64,000 bases of DNA. Origin: Crenothrix polyspora (GTDB taxonomy: Bacteria > Pseudomonadota > Gammaproteobacteria > Methylococcales > Methylomonadaceae). A program made the position numbers and the translations under genes. Below are positions 10,169-18,837 of the stretch, one piece after another. A model generated the notes under the pieces. It was not told the DNA's origin. It saw only the letters and a program-made list of their open reading frames with translations, and searched no databases. The DNA lies in contig NZ_FUKI01000135.1 of NCBI RefSeq assembly GCF_900163755.1, positions 1 to 64,000 on the forward strand, given 5' to 3'. Within the stretch, counting starts at the first letter, position 1. Each line of letters starts with the position of its first letter.

Positions 10169-10886
10169 CGATACGCTGTTTCAAACGCTCAAAAAATGCG
10201 CCGAGGACGATTATCCGCACTTAAAGTTACGCGCTACTTTACCAGACGGTACGCCCAATTCTTTTGCTACCGCTAAGCAGCAATGGTTGTGGCAGTGGTT
10301 GGCCAGAGATTTTAAAATGGTGGCGGTAACCGCACGAGATTTTCATGCCTTTGGCCGTGTTGATTTACCGTTTCAGGAAGACGTGGTGTTAAATCACGGT
10401 GCGGTTATTTTAGATAAGCAACGCAATATAGATGCGCTGTGGATGGCTAAAATGCAAGCTGCATTGCCATTTTACGTTGAGAAATTAATGGCCGTTTGGC
10501 AACAGGTTACAGCGTTTTGTGCGTCAGATACAGGCTTTAAACTCAGATTGGTTGATGACTTTGATATGACGTGGTATGGCGTTATCAAGCATAAATCCGG
10601 CATCGAAGCTGCATTGCTACCGATATTGCACGCTATAAAAACACACGAGCATTTTGTTGATGGCAGTCTGTATTGGCATTTAAACGGCAATAATTTGGCG
10701 ATTTTACCCAAAATAATCAATAAACAGGATGCGGTGGCGTATTTGATTGCACGTTATAAACAGCAATTTTCCGAGCTAATCACTTTTGCCGCCGGTGATA
10801 GTCAATCTGATGCGGCGTTTTTGGCACTTTGTGATTATGCACTGATTCCAACCAATACCCAGTTGTTCAAAACATTCATTCCTTAA
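10140..10886 (+). CDS. HAD family phosphatase of the Ter module
   Basis: HAD-superfamily hydrolase of 248 residues with the nucleophile motif FLDLDDTLF (Asp8, Asp10) at the extreme N-terminus, a Thr/Ser motif II candidate in VAVTARDFH, and the acidic motif FAAGDSQSDAAFLAL near residue 218. It resembles Cof/SPP-type phosphatases. The start lies inside the end of the phosphoribosyltransferase gene, which implies translational coupling and a joint pathway. An HAD protein next to this phosphoribosyltransferase is the usual arrangement in Ter clusters. Substrate unknown. Confidence 0.87.
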   Translation: MQAYIFLDLDDTLFQTLKKCAEDDYPHLKLRATLPDGTPNSFATAKQQWLWQWLARDFKMVAVTARDFHAFGRVDLPFQEDVVLNHGAVILDKQRNIDALWMAKMQAALPFYVEKLMAVWQQVTAFCASDTGFKLRLVDDFDMTWYGVIKHKSGIEAALLPILHAIKTHEHFVDGSLYWHLNGNNLAILPKIINKQDAVAYLIARYKQQFSELITFAAGDSQSDAAFLALCDYALIPTNTQLFKTFIP

Positions 10887-11142
10887 GCAGATTATTTCGG
10901 CGAGGTACTGCACTTAATCTGGCAAAATCTGCTCATCTAAAGTATTACAAATCTACACGTCACTTGTTATCAATGCAAAATAAAAACACTGTAAGCATTT
11001 ATACGTATTGTATGTAAAAGCAATTTATATCATTATGCTGCTAGGCCTACTTGTGTGGGCGACACAAAGCAAGCTCGATCTGACTCAAGTGATAATACGT
11101 CATTGAGTCTGTTAGTCGCCATGTTAATACAAGAGATATAAA

Positions 11143-12309
11143 GTGCATTCAAATTATTTGGTTGTGGCTAGTACAAATATGATTTCTATAAAAATCCGCA
11201 TTATACTTAGCATAACTGCTACAGTAACCTTAGGTAGTGTAGTCACTGACAATGCTTATGCTGATACTATCAAACAATTTCCCATTCTTGAAAGACTTCA
11301 GCGTCAAGGGAAACCGTTAGCAAGTGAAACCACAAAATGGATGAAAAAATGGCGAGGTGTCGACCTAGATAACCCCGTATTTAAACTGAATGAACTCTCA
11401 GGCAGTTCATCTGTGTATTTAAAAGTCCGAAAGCCAGATCCTACCGATAAAGACGGCTACAAAGCCTATGGCACATTCGCGTCAAGCAACGCATCGGGCA
11501 ATCCTTACACTGAAATTGCCTATTTTAATCTAGCGGCTATCTTAGGCTACGATCATATTTTTCGGCCTGCCGTTCGCTATGCATTAGGGGCACGAGCAAG
11601 ACAGGCATTCAAGTTTTTACTGCAAAATACAGTTATTCCTGTAGGCAATCGTCTTGAAAACAAAATACACGTTTTGCAAGACATTGCAACCGGCAAGCCA
11701 CTGAAAGGTTGCTTAAAAGCCAAAAAACTCGATACAAACATGGCTTACGATGCCATTGCCGACATAAAAAATAATTTGCCTCGAAAAAACAACGCTATCA
11801 TCGCCGCTTTGCAGGCTGGCAATACACAACCCAGTTCCAGTCAAAAGCTTACTCTTCTATCAGGTTATAAAGCCAATCTACTGCAATTGGCACGCGAGTA
11901 TTCAATCATCATGACCTTGGATGTTATCTTTCAGCAATGGGATCGTTACAGCGGTGCTAATGTTGTTTTAGCAAAAGATAATACGGGTATAGCGCATTTT
12001 TATTCCACAGATAATGGCGGTGCTACATTAGAAAAAAATACAACGCAAGTAGTGCATAATCTCAAAAATTTTAGTCGCTATGACCGCAAAACAATTCAAC
12101 AATTAAGAGCGCTGTATGTTTTTTTGGTGACCCCATCCAAAGGTTTTCTAGGCTACAAAAATGCAGAAACTTTTGTGGTTGATTTGGGGTTATATAACAA
12201 TCTAAAACCAACAGAATACGTTGCTATACTCAAACAAAACTTGCGGCTACTGCTTAATCAGGTGGCTAACGTTGAGCGTCAGTTTGGTAACAAGGCCTAC
12301 CTGCCATAA
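11143..12309 (+). CDS. secreted protein, putative FAM20/HipA-like kinase
   Basis: Exported protein of 388 residues (GTG start; a second possible start is the ATG at 11179). A signal peptide ends near DNAYA. I do not recognise it as a named family, but the spacing of polar residues fits an atypical kinase: a beta-strand lysine in SVYLKVRK (Lys94), a helix glutamate in PYTEIAYFNLAAILG (Glu124), a catalytic-loop-like QQWDRYSGAN (Asp267, Asn273) and a metal-binding-like STDNGGA (Asp290). The DNG variant of DFG is known from FAM20 secreted kinases. It stands alone, followed by a hairpin and carA. The kinase reading is inference; expression as a secreted protein is better supported. Confidence 0.6.
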   Translation: MHSNYLVVASTNMISIKIRIILSITATVTLGSVVTDNAYADTIKQFPILERLQRQGKPLASETTKWMKKWRGVDLDNPVFKLNELSGSSSVYLKVRKPDPTDKDGYKAYGTFASSNASGNPYTEIAYFNLAAILGYDHIFRPAVRYALGARARQAFKFLLQNTVIPVGNRLENKIHVLQDIATGKPLKGCLKAKKLDTNMAYDAIADIKNNLPRKNNAIIAALQAGNTQPSSSQKLTLLSGYKANLLQLAREYSIIMTLDVIFQQWDRYSGANVVLAKDNTGIAHFYSTDNGGATLEKNTTQVVHNLKNFSRYDRKTIQQLRALYVFLVTPSKGFLGYKNAETFVVDLGLYNNLKPTEYVAILKQNLRLLLNQVANVERQFGNKAYLP

Positions 12310-12397
12310 TAGTTTACAAAACCAAGGCTGAAACTTAAAATTGTTGATGATCAACATGGTATAATTTTGTATAGTATCCCAGTTTACACATTTTATG

Positions 12398-12428
12398 ACG
12401 GGATGAGTCGCAGGATTCATCCCGTTTT
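12398..12428 (+). terminator. hairpin plus T-run between 11143 gene and carA
   Basis: ACGGGATGA (12398-12406) pairs perfectly with TCATCCCGT (12417-12425) around a 10-base loop, and TTTT follows. It is shaped like an intrinsic terminator for the upstream gene. Because it ends only 20 bases before the carA start it could also act as a leader attenuator of carA. Confidence 0.7.
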
Positions 12429-12448
12429 GCACATTTGAGGTGGCGTGT

Positions 12449-13582
12449 TTGAGCAAGTCGGCATTATTGGTATTGGAAGATGGCACAGTATTTAACGGCG
12501 TATCGATAGGCGCTGACGGTTGCTCAGTGGGTGAAGTGGTATTTAACACCGCGATGACCGGCTATCAGGAAATTCTCAGCGATCCGTCTTATGCGAAACA
12601 GATCGTCACATTAACCTATCCGCACATAGGCAATGTCGGCACCAACAGCGAAGATGACGAATCGGCGGGCGTGTTTGTCAGTGGCTTAGTCATCCGAGAT
12701 TTACCCTTGCTGACCAGTAATTGGCGCAATGAAATGTCTTTGCAAGATTATTTGCTGAAACATAATGTGGTGGCTATTGCCGATATAGACACCCGCAAGC
12801 TCACTCGGTTATTGCGCGACAAAGGTGCGCAACGCGGTTGTATTATTGCTGGCGAAACTGTTGATATCGAAACCGCACAACAAGCTATCGCTGGCTTTTC
12901 TGGCTTAAAAGGCCTCGATTTAGCCAAAGAAGTTACCACTGCCAAGTCTTACGAATGGACAGAAGGTGTGTGGGATTTACAAGCAGGCCATCAACCCGGC
13001 GTAAACCTCACCAAGCATGTTGTTGCCTACGATTTTGGTATCAAACGTAATATCTTAAGATTGATGGTCAAGCGCGGTTGTCGCATTACCGTAGTGCCAG
13101 CGACTACGCCAGCCGATGTGGTGTTGGCCATGCAGCCGGACGGTGTGTTCTTGTCCAATGGCCCTGGCGATCCTGAGCCGTGTACTTACGCTATTGAAGC
13201 CATTAAAACCATTCTTGCTACCCAAACTCCAGTGTTAGGTATTTGCTTGGGTCATCAGCTACTCGCTTTGGCCAGTGGCGCACAAACCGAAAAAATGAAG
13301 TTCGGCCATCACGGTGCCAACCATCCCGTGCAAGAGCTGGCTACTGGCCGAGTGATGATCAGCAGCCAAAACCACGGCTTTGCAGTTAACGAAGCCAGTT
13401 TGCCGGATAATCTAATTCCGACTTACCGTTCGTTATTTGATGGCAGTTTGCAAGGTATAGAACGCACCGACTGCCCCGCCATGAGTTTTCAGGGACATCC
13501 TGAAGCCAGCCCTGGCCCGCATGATGTGGAGTTTTTGTTTGATTGGTTTATTGCCAAGATGGATGCGGCGAAGTCAGCTTAA
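12449..13582 (+). CDS. carA: carbamoyl-phosphate synthase small subunit
   Basis: Glutaminase subunit of carbamoyl-phosphate synthase, about 377 residues, feeding pyrimidine and arginine synthesis. The N-terminus [14 protein letters not shown] and the class I glutamine amidotransferase domain are clear: nucleophile Cys in [12 protein letters not shown], and His/Glu in [12 protein letters not shown] prefer the TTG at 12449: a GAGG Shine-Dalgarno at 12437-12440 lies 8 bases before it, and the protein then begins [12 protein letters not shown] as in homologues. The in-frame GTG at 12440 overlaps that ribosome site. carB follows, but only after three inserted genes. Confidence 0.95.
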   Translation: MSKSALLVLEDGTVFNGVSIGADGCSVGEVVFNTAMTGYQEILSDPSYAKQIVTLTYPHIGNVGTNSEDDESAGVFVSGLVIRDLPLLTSNWRNEMSLQDYLLKHNVVAIADIDTRKLTRLLRDKGAQRGCIIAGETVDIETAQQAIAGFSGLKGLDLAKEVTTAKSYEWTEGVWDLQAGHQPGVNLTKHVVAYDFGIKRNILRLMVKRGCRITVVPATTPADVVLAMQPDGVFLSNGPGDPEPCTYAIEAIKTILATQTPVLGICLGHQLLALASGAQTEKMKFGHHGANHPVQELATGRVMISSQNHGFAVNEASLPDNLIPTYRSLFDGSLQGIERTDCPAMSFQGHPEASPGPHDVEFLFDWFIAKMDAAKSA

Positions 13583-13605
13583 CATTAGTATTATCAGATA
13601 TTGCC

Positions 13606-14178
13606 ATGACAACTTTGCGAAAAATCACTTATTTATCGGAGCAAGAATATTTAGTTGCTGAACTGACTGCCAACGTGCGTCATGAATATATTGATGGGCA
13701 AATTTATGCGATGGCTGGGGCAAGCGAGAACCATAACCGTATCGCGGGCAATGTGTTTTTTCAATTACGGGCGGCAGCTCGCGGTGGACATTGCGGTGTT
13801 TTCATGAGTGACATGAAACTGAAAATTGCCTGGCAAAAAGCGTATTATTACCCTGATGTTATGCTGGCTTGCCATCGTCAGGATGATGGGGAACATTTTA
13901 AGCAACAACCTTGTCTCATTGCTGAGGTGTTATCCCCCAGCACAAACAAAACGGATCGGCGCGAAAAGCTCTGGGCTTATCAAAAAATACCCAGTTTGCG
14001 GTATTACTTACTGGTGAGCGCTAATCGAGAAAACGTTGAATATTTTGTCCGTAATAGCCAGGACGAGTGGCAATCGGCACTGCTGGAAGCGCATGAAACG
14101 ATCACAGTTGAATGTGAAAACTATCAGGCAGTTTTGAGTTTGACTGATATTTATGAGGATGTGGTATTTGATGGCTGA
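13606..14178 (+). CDS. Uma2 family (DUF820) putative endonuclease
   Basis: Protein of 190 residues of the Uma2/DUF820 family, which has a PD-(D/E)XK nuclease fold and is common in cyanobacteria and mobile regions. Family features seen: YLSEQEYLVAEL and RHEYIDGQIYAMAGAS at the N-terminus, then YYPDVML with the catalytic Asp, and LIAEVLSPSTNKTDRREKL with Glu and Lys. It begins 23 bases after the carA stop; a longer in-frame start inside carA is unlikely. Role in the cell is not established for this family. It interrupts the carA-carB string. Confidence 0.88.
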   Translation: MTTLRKITYLSEQEYLVAELTANVRHEYIDGQIYAMAGASENHNRIAGNVFFQLRAAARGGHCGVFMSDMKLKIAWQKAYYYPDVMLACHRQDDGEHFKQQPCLIAEVLSPSTNKTDRREKLWAYQKIPSLRYYLLVSANRENVEYFVRNSQDEWQSALLEAHETITVECENYQAVLSLTDIYEDVVFDG

Positions 14179-14234
14179 TGCTACGGTCTTATTAGTAAAT
14201 CGTTAATGCATCAATGAATTGACGGAGGTGCGAC

Positions 14235-14471
14235 ATGTTACAAATAACTTTAGAACTTAAAAATAACGAGGATGAAAATCTTTTATTGCCTTTGTTGCAA
14301 CGTTTAGGTATCAGCTACACAATGCTAAAAAAAGAAGACATTAATCCCGACAGTCTTGATTTCCACCGCCGCGTTATTGAACAAGGTGTTGATGTAGTAG
14401 ATTTTAATAGCTTACTGCAAGAATTTAATAAAAGCCGCCAAGATAGATATTTACCGTTTGACAGCGAATGA
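14235..14471 (+). CDS. putative antitoxin of PIN-toxin pair
   Basis: Small protein of 78 residues starting 9 bases after a GGAGG ribosome site. The N-terminal LQITLELKNNEDENLLLPLLQRL looks like a short beta strand and helix, and the C-terminal part DVVDFNSLLQEFNKSRQDRYLPF is the kind of tail that wraps a VapC-like toxin. The stop overlaps the start of the PIN gene as ATGA. Function as antitoxin is inferred from size, order and the toxin next to it. Confidence 0.72.
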   Translation: MLQITLELKNNEDENLLLPLLQRLGISYTMLKKEDINPDSLDFHRRVIEQGVDVVDFNSLLQEFNKSRQDRYLPFDSE

Positions 14472-14833
14472 AGTTATTGGACAGCAACATTCTTATTTAT
14501 TCGCAACAAACACAATATGCTTATTTGCGCCCCCTTATTTTTGATAAAGAAAGCTATGCTTCAAAAATTACCCAACTTGAAGTATTAGGTTTTCATCGTT
14601 TGGATGATAAAGCCATGCAATATTTCACAAGCTGCTTCCAGTTTATAAAATTGATTGCCATAAATAACACTATTATTGATAGCTCGATTATTCTGCGTCA
14701 GCAACGAAAAATGTCTTTAGGTGATGCCATTATTGCCGCGACTGCCTTGCTTTACGACGCGACAATAGTAACGCGCAATGTGGATGATTTCTTAAGTATC
14801 AAAAATCTAAAGGTCATAAACCCTATTTTGTAA
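14468..14833 (+). CDS. PIN domain ribonuclease, VapC-like toxin
   Basis: Protein of 121 residues with the PIN-domain acidic positions: Asp5 in MKLLDSNILIY, Glu in the KITQLEVLGF helix, Asp in MSLGDAIIAATALLYDA, and Asp in TRNVDDFLSI. VapC-type toxins are Mg2+-dependent RNases that cut tRNA or rRNA when the antitoxin is lost. The gene overlaps its putative antitoxin by four bases. The pair sits between carA and carB, so loss of the locus would be costly for the cell. Confidence 0.85.
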   Translation: MKLLDSNILIYSQQTQYAYLRPLIFDKESYASKITQLEVLGFHRLDDKAMQYFTSCFQFIKLIAINNTIIDSSIILRQQRKMSLGDAIIAATALLYDATIVTRNVDDFLSIKNLKVINPIL

Positions 14834-14880
14834 TGATATTCTCGCCAAAACCCAACACACACTAAAACAAACGGTAGAAC

Positions 14881-17800
14881 ATGCCCAAAAGAACCGACAT
14901 AAAATCGATATTACTCCTAGGCGCAGGCCCCATTGTTATTGGCCAGGCCTGCGAATTTGACTATTCCGGCACACAAGCCTGCAAAGCCCTGCGCGAAGAA
15001 GGCTACCGTGTCATTCTGGTCAACTCCAACCCTGCCACTATCATGACCGACCCTGATATGGCCGATGCGATTTATATCGAACCTATTGATTGGCAAACTG
15101 TAGAAAAAATCATCGCCAAAGAACGCCCCGATGCTATCTTGCCCACAATGGGTGGCCAAACCGCGTTAAATTGCGCCTTGGATTTGGACAAACACGGCGT
15201 GCTGGCCAAATACGGCGTGGAAATGATCGGCGCCACCAAAGCAGCCATCCACATGGCCGAAGACCGCGAACAATTCAACCAGGCCATGCGCCGCATTGGT
15301 TTTGAAGTCGCCAAATCCAAAACCGCGCACTCTATGGAAGAAGCCTTCGCCGCACAACTGGAAGTGGGTTATCCCACTGTCATACGCCCCTCATTCACTA
15401 TGGGTGGCAGCGGCGGCGGTATCGCTTACAACAAGGAAGAATTCGTCGAAATTTGCGAACGCGGTCTGTATTTATCGCCCACCAAAGAACTGTTGATTGA
15501 AGAATCGGTGCTGGGCTGGAAAGAATTCGAAATGGAAGTGGTACGCGACCACAAAAACAATTGCATCATCGTCTGCTCCATTGAAAACTTTGACCCAATG
15601 GGCGTGCATACCGGCGATTCCATCACGGTTGCCCCCGCACAAACGCTAACCGACAAAGAATACCAAATTCTGCGTAATGTATCGCTTGCCGTATTGCGGG
15701 AAATTGGTGTCGATACCGGCGGCTCCAACGTACAGGTAGCGATTAATCCCGTCGATGGCCGCATGATCGTCATTGAAATGAACCCACGGGTATCACGTTC
15801 GTCGGCTTTGGCCTCTAAAGCTACCGGTTTTCCGATTGCCAAGGTGGCGGCAAAATTGGCGGTGGGTTTCACACTGGACGAGCTGCAAAATGAAATCACC
15901 GGCGGAGCAACACCGGCTTCTTTTGAGCCGTCGATTGATTACGTGGTGGTTAAAGTACCGCGCTTCACCTTTGAAAAATTCCCGCAAGCCGATGACCGCT
16001 TGACCACGCAAATGAAATCGGTTGGCGAAGTGATGGCCATAGGCCGCACCTTCCAGGAAGCGCTGCAAAAAGCCTTGCGCGGTTTGGAAATCGGTATCAG
16101 CGGCCTGGATGAAATTACCGATTTAACCTCACCGGATGCGGGCGATAAAATGCGCCGCGAAATGCGTCATCCTGGCCCCAATCGCTTGCTGTATGTTGCC
16201 GATGCCTTCCGTAGCGGCATGAGTCTTAGCGAAGTTCACGACTCCAGTAAAATTGACCCGTGGTTTTTAGCGCAGGTTGAGGATTTGGTCATTACCGAAC
16301 AATCCCTATCCACCAAAACCTTGTCGACCTTAAAAGAAGGTGAGTTGTACAAGCTTAAACGCAAGGGATTTTCCGATATTCGCATTGCGAAATTATTGGG
16401 TGCCTCAGAAAACGAAGTCCGTAATGTTCGCCATAAACAAAATCTGCATCCGGTGTATAAACGCATCGATTCGTGCGCGGCGGAGTTCTCCTCCGATACT
16501 GCGTATTTGTACTCAACCTATGAAGAAGAGTGCGAAGCGCGAGTTACCGACAAGGAAAAAATCATCATACTTGGCGGTGGCCCCAACCGGATTGGCCAGG
16601 GCATCGAGTTTGACTACTGCTGTGTCCACGCGGCTTTGGCTTTGCGTGAAGACGGTTACGAAACCATCATGGTCAACTGCAACCCTGAAACCGTGTCCAC
16701 CGATTTTGACACCTCAGATCGTTTGTATTTTGAATCGTTAACGCTGGAAGACGTGCTGGAAATTGTGCATTTGGAAAAACCCAAAGGCGTGATTGTGCAA
16801 TACGGCGGCCAAACCCCACTGAAACTGGCGCGTGCCTTGGAAGCCGCTGGCGTGCCGATTATTGGCACTTCACCGGATTCCATCGACTTGGCGGAGGACC
16901 GTGAGCGCTTCCAGAAATTGCTGGAACGTTTAAACCTGAAGCAACCGCCTAACGCCACTGCACGCTCCACCGAACAAGCCATTAATGCCGCCAAAGAGCT
17001 GGGCTATCCCCTGGTGGTGCGCCCGTCTTATGTATTGGGTGGCCGTGCGATGGAAATTGTCTTTAACGAAGAAGGCCTTAACCGCTACATGAAAGAAGCG
17101 GTGTCTGTGTCCCATGATTCGCCGGTATTGCTGGATCGGTTTTTGGATGATGCGGTAGAAATGGATGTCGATGCGATTTACGACGGTGAACACACCTTGA
17201 TTGGCGGCTTGATGGAACATATCGAGCAAGCCGGTGTGCATTCAGGCGATTCGGCTTGTTCTTTGCCGCCTTATGAACTAGCACCTGCTATTCAGGACAG
17301 ACTGCGTGAGCAAGTCCATGCCTTGGCTGAAGCCTTGGGTGTTAGAGGTTTAATGAATACCCAGTTTGCCGTGCAAGGTGAAGATATTTATGTGCTGGAG
17401 GTCAATCCACGGGCTTCGCGTACCGCGCCGTTTGTCTCCAAAGCCACCGGTTACGCATTGGCCAAGATTGCGGCACGGGTAATGGTAGGGCAAACCTTAA
17501 CACAGCAAGGCATTACCGAAGAGCGTATTCCGAGTTATTTTTCGGTTAAAGAGGCGGTGTTCCCGTTTGTTAAATTCCCAGGTGTTGACCCATTATTAGG
17601 CCCTGAGATGAAATCCACCGGCGAAGTCATGGGTGTGGGCAAAACTTTTGGTGAGGCGTTTGCCAAATCGCAACGCGCGGCAGGCGTTAGCTTGAATGCC
17701 ACAGGTAAAGTACTTATCAGCATTCGTGATGCGGACAAGCACAAAGCCCCAGAAGTGGCTAAAATGCTGGTCAGTAAGGGCTATCAGATTGTCGCTACCG

Positions 17801-18099
17801 GTGGCACAGCCAAATACATTAAAGACGCGGGTATTCCGTGTGAGATTGTTTACAAAGTTAACGAAGGTCGCCCGAACACGGTGGATATGATTAAGAATGA
17901 TCAAATTCAGCTCATTATTAACACTACAGAAGGCGCAAAAGCTATTTCGGATTCCTTCACCATGCGCCGCGAAGCCTTGCAACATCGCATCGCCTATTAC
18001 ACAACGATGGCCGGTGCAAAGGCGGCGTGTTATGCTTTAGGCGAATTGGATGCAGGCGAAGTCAACAGTCTGCAAGATTTGCATAAAACCTTGTCATAA
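14881..18099 (+). CDS. carB: carbamoyl-phosphate synthase large subunit
   Basis: Large subunit of 1072 residues, full family length. Two homologous ATP-grasp halves are visible: the first begins [22 protein letters not shown], with [18 protein letters not shown]; the second begins [20 protein letters not shown], with [16 protein letters not shown]. The C-terminal MGS-like allosteric domain starts near [21 protein letters not shown]. It makes carbamoyl phosphate from bicarbonate, ammonia from CarA and two ATP. It starts 47 bases after the PIN gene. Confidence 0.97.
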   Translation: MPKRTDIKSILLLGAGPIVIGQACEFDYSGTQACKALREEGYRVILVNSNPATIMTDPDMADAIYIEPIDWQTVEKIIAKERPDAILPTMGGQTALNCALDLDKHGVLAKYGVEMIGATKAAIHMAEDREQFNQAMRRIGFEVAKSKTAHSMEEAFAAQLEVGYPTVIRPSFTMGGSGGGIAYNKEEFVEICERGLYLSPTKELLIEESVLGWKEFEMEVVRDHKNNCIIVCSIENFDPMGVHTGDSITVAPAQTLTDKEYQILRNVSLAVLREIGVDTGGSNVQVAINPVDGRMIVIEMNPRVSRSSALASKATGFPIAKVAAKLAVGFTLDELQNEITGGATPASFEPSIDYVVVKVPRFTFEKFPQADDRLTTQMKSVGEVMAIGRTFQEALQKALRGLEIGISGLDEITDLTSPDAGDKMRREMRHPGPNRLLYVADAFRSGMSLSEVHDSSKIDPWFLAQVEDLVITEQSLSTKTLSTLKEGELYKLKRKGFSDIRIAKLLGASENEVRNVRHKQNLHPVYKRIDSCAAEFSSDTAYLYSTYEEECEARVTDKEKIIILGGGPNRIGQGIEFDYCCVHAALALREDGYETIMVNCNPETVSTDFDTSDRLYFESLTLEDVLEIVHLEKPKGVIVQYGGQTPLKLARALEAAGVPIIGTSPDSIDLAEDRERFQKLLERLNLKQPPNATARSTEQAINAAKELGYPLVVRPSYVLGGRAMEIVFNEEGLNRYMKEAVSVSHDSPVLLDRFLDDAVEMDVDAIYDGEHTLIGGLMEHIEQAGVHSGDSACSLPPYELAPAIQDRLREQVHALAEALGVRGLMNTQFAVQGEDIYVLEVNPRASRTAPFVSKATGYALAKIAARVMVGQTLTQQGITEERIPSYFSVKEAVFPFVKFPGVDPLLGPEMKSTGEVMGVGKTFGEAFAKSQRAAGVSLNATGKVLISIRDADKHKAPEVAKMLVSKGYQIVATGGTAKYIKDAGIPCEIVYKVNEGRPNTVDMIKNDQIQLIINTTEGAKAISDSFTMRREALQHRIAYYTTMAGAKAACYALGELDAGEVNSLQDLHKTLS

Positions 18100-18142
18100 T
18101 AGCTAAAATAAAGTTTTTACACGTAACTGAGATAATGAGCGG

Positions 18143-18244
18143 GACTTAACCGTTCGTCCTGAAGAAGCTTGGCAGGGCGGACGTTTAAGTCGTTCATGGC
18201 ACAATTGGACTTAGCAAAGCCTGGTTGTGGGCTGACCATGAACG
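18143..18244. repeat. two adjoining imperfect palindromes between carB and greA
   Basis: GACTTAA (18143-18149) and CGTCC (18155-18159) pair with GGACG (18179-18183) and TTAAGTC (18185-18191). Directly after, CGTTCATGG (18191-18199) pairs with CCATGAACG (18236-18244), with CACAA/TTGTG inside. The block also contains CCGTTCGTCCTGAAG, similar to CCGTTCGTGCTGAGC in the repeat at 60191-60299. It looks like a REP-type repeated palindrome and may also end the carB transcript. Confidence 0.6.
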
Positions 18245-18301
18245 GCTTACTCTTTATCTTGACTGGCATTGAAAAATAATACCTGTTTGGAGCTGTAAAC
18301 C

Positions 18302-18778
18302 ATGATTAAAGTACCCCTCACCGTTAAAGGTGCAGAAAAATTACGTGCCGAATTAGAAGAATTAAAATCCGTGGTACGACCACGCATTATTGCATCCATT
18401 GCCACTGCCAGAGCGCACGGTGATTTAAAAGAAAATGCCGAATACCATGCCGCTAAAGAGCAACAAAGCTTTGCTGAAGGCCGTATTGGCGAAATTGAAG
18501 GCAAATTGTCCAACGCACAAATTATTGATGTCACTAAGGTGGATGCCAATGGCAAAGTAGTGTTTGGCGCAACAGTAGAATTAGAAGCCATTGAATCAGA
18601 AAAACGCGTTGTTTATCAAATTGTCGGCGAAGATGAAGCCAGTATTAAAGAAGGCCGTATTTCTATCGGCTCGCCGATTGCGCGTGCCTTAATTGGCAAA
18701 GAAATGGAAGACGTGGTAACAGTTAAAGCGCCAGGCGGTAATATCGATTATGAAATCATCAATATTCAATATATCTGA
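18302..18778 (+). CDS. greA: transcription elongation factor GreA
   Basis: Protein of 158 residues, the normal GreA length. It rescues backtracked RNA polymerase by stimulating transcript cleavage. The N-terminal coiled coil carries [14 protein letters not shown] and the conserved [14 protein letters not shown] with the acidic tip; the C-terminal FKBP-like domain has [15 protein letters not shown]. The carB-greA order is common in Gammaproteobacteria. Confidence 0.96.
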   Translation: MIKVPLTVKGAEKLRAELEELKSVVRPRIIASIATARAHGDLKENAEYHAAKEQQSFAEGRIGEIEGKLSNAQIIDVTKVDANGKVVFGATVELEAIESEKRVVYQIVGEDEASIKEGRISIGSPIARALIGKEMEDVVTVKAPGGNIDYEIINIQYI

Positions 18779-18804
18779 TCGGTTAACTCAATTAAACTGT
18801 TAGC

Positions 18805-18822
18805 TTGCGGAAATACCCGCAA
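18805..18822. terminator. short hairpin between convergent greA and DUF1566 gene
   Basis: TTGCGG (18805-18810) pairs with CCGCAA (18817-18822) across six bases in a 59-base gap between convergent genes. The stem is short and only AT-rich sequence follows, so termination is plausible but not certain. Confidence 0.4.
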
Positions 18823-18837
18823 TAATTAAAACACTGA

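Noticed and set aside
15426-16068. Minus-strand frames within carB
   Set aside because: carB is complete and conserved on the plus strand; these frames have no recognisable domain.
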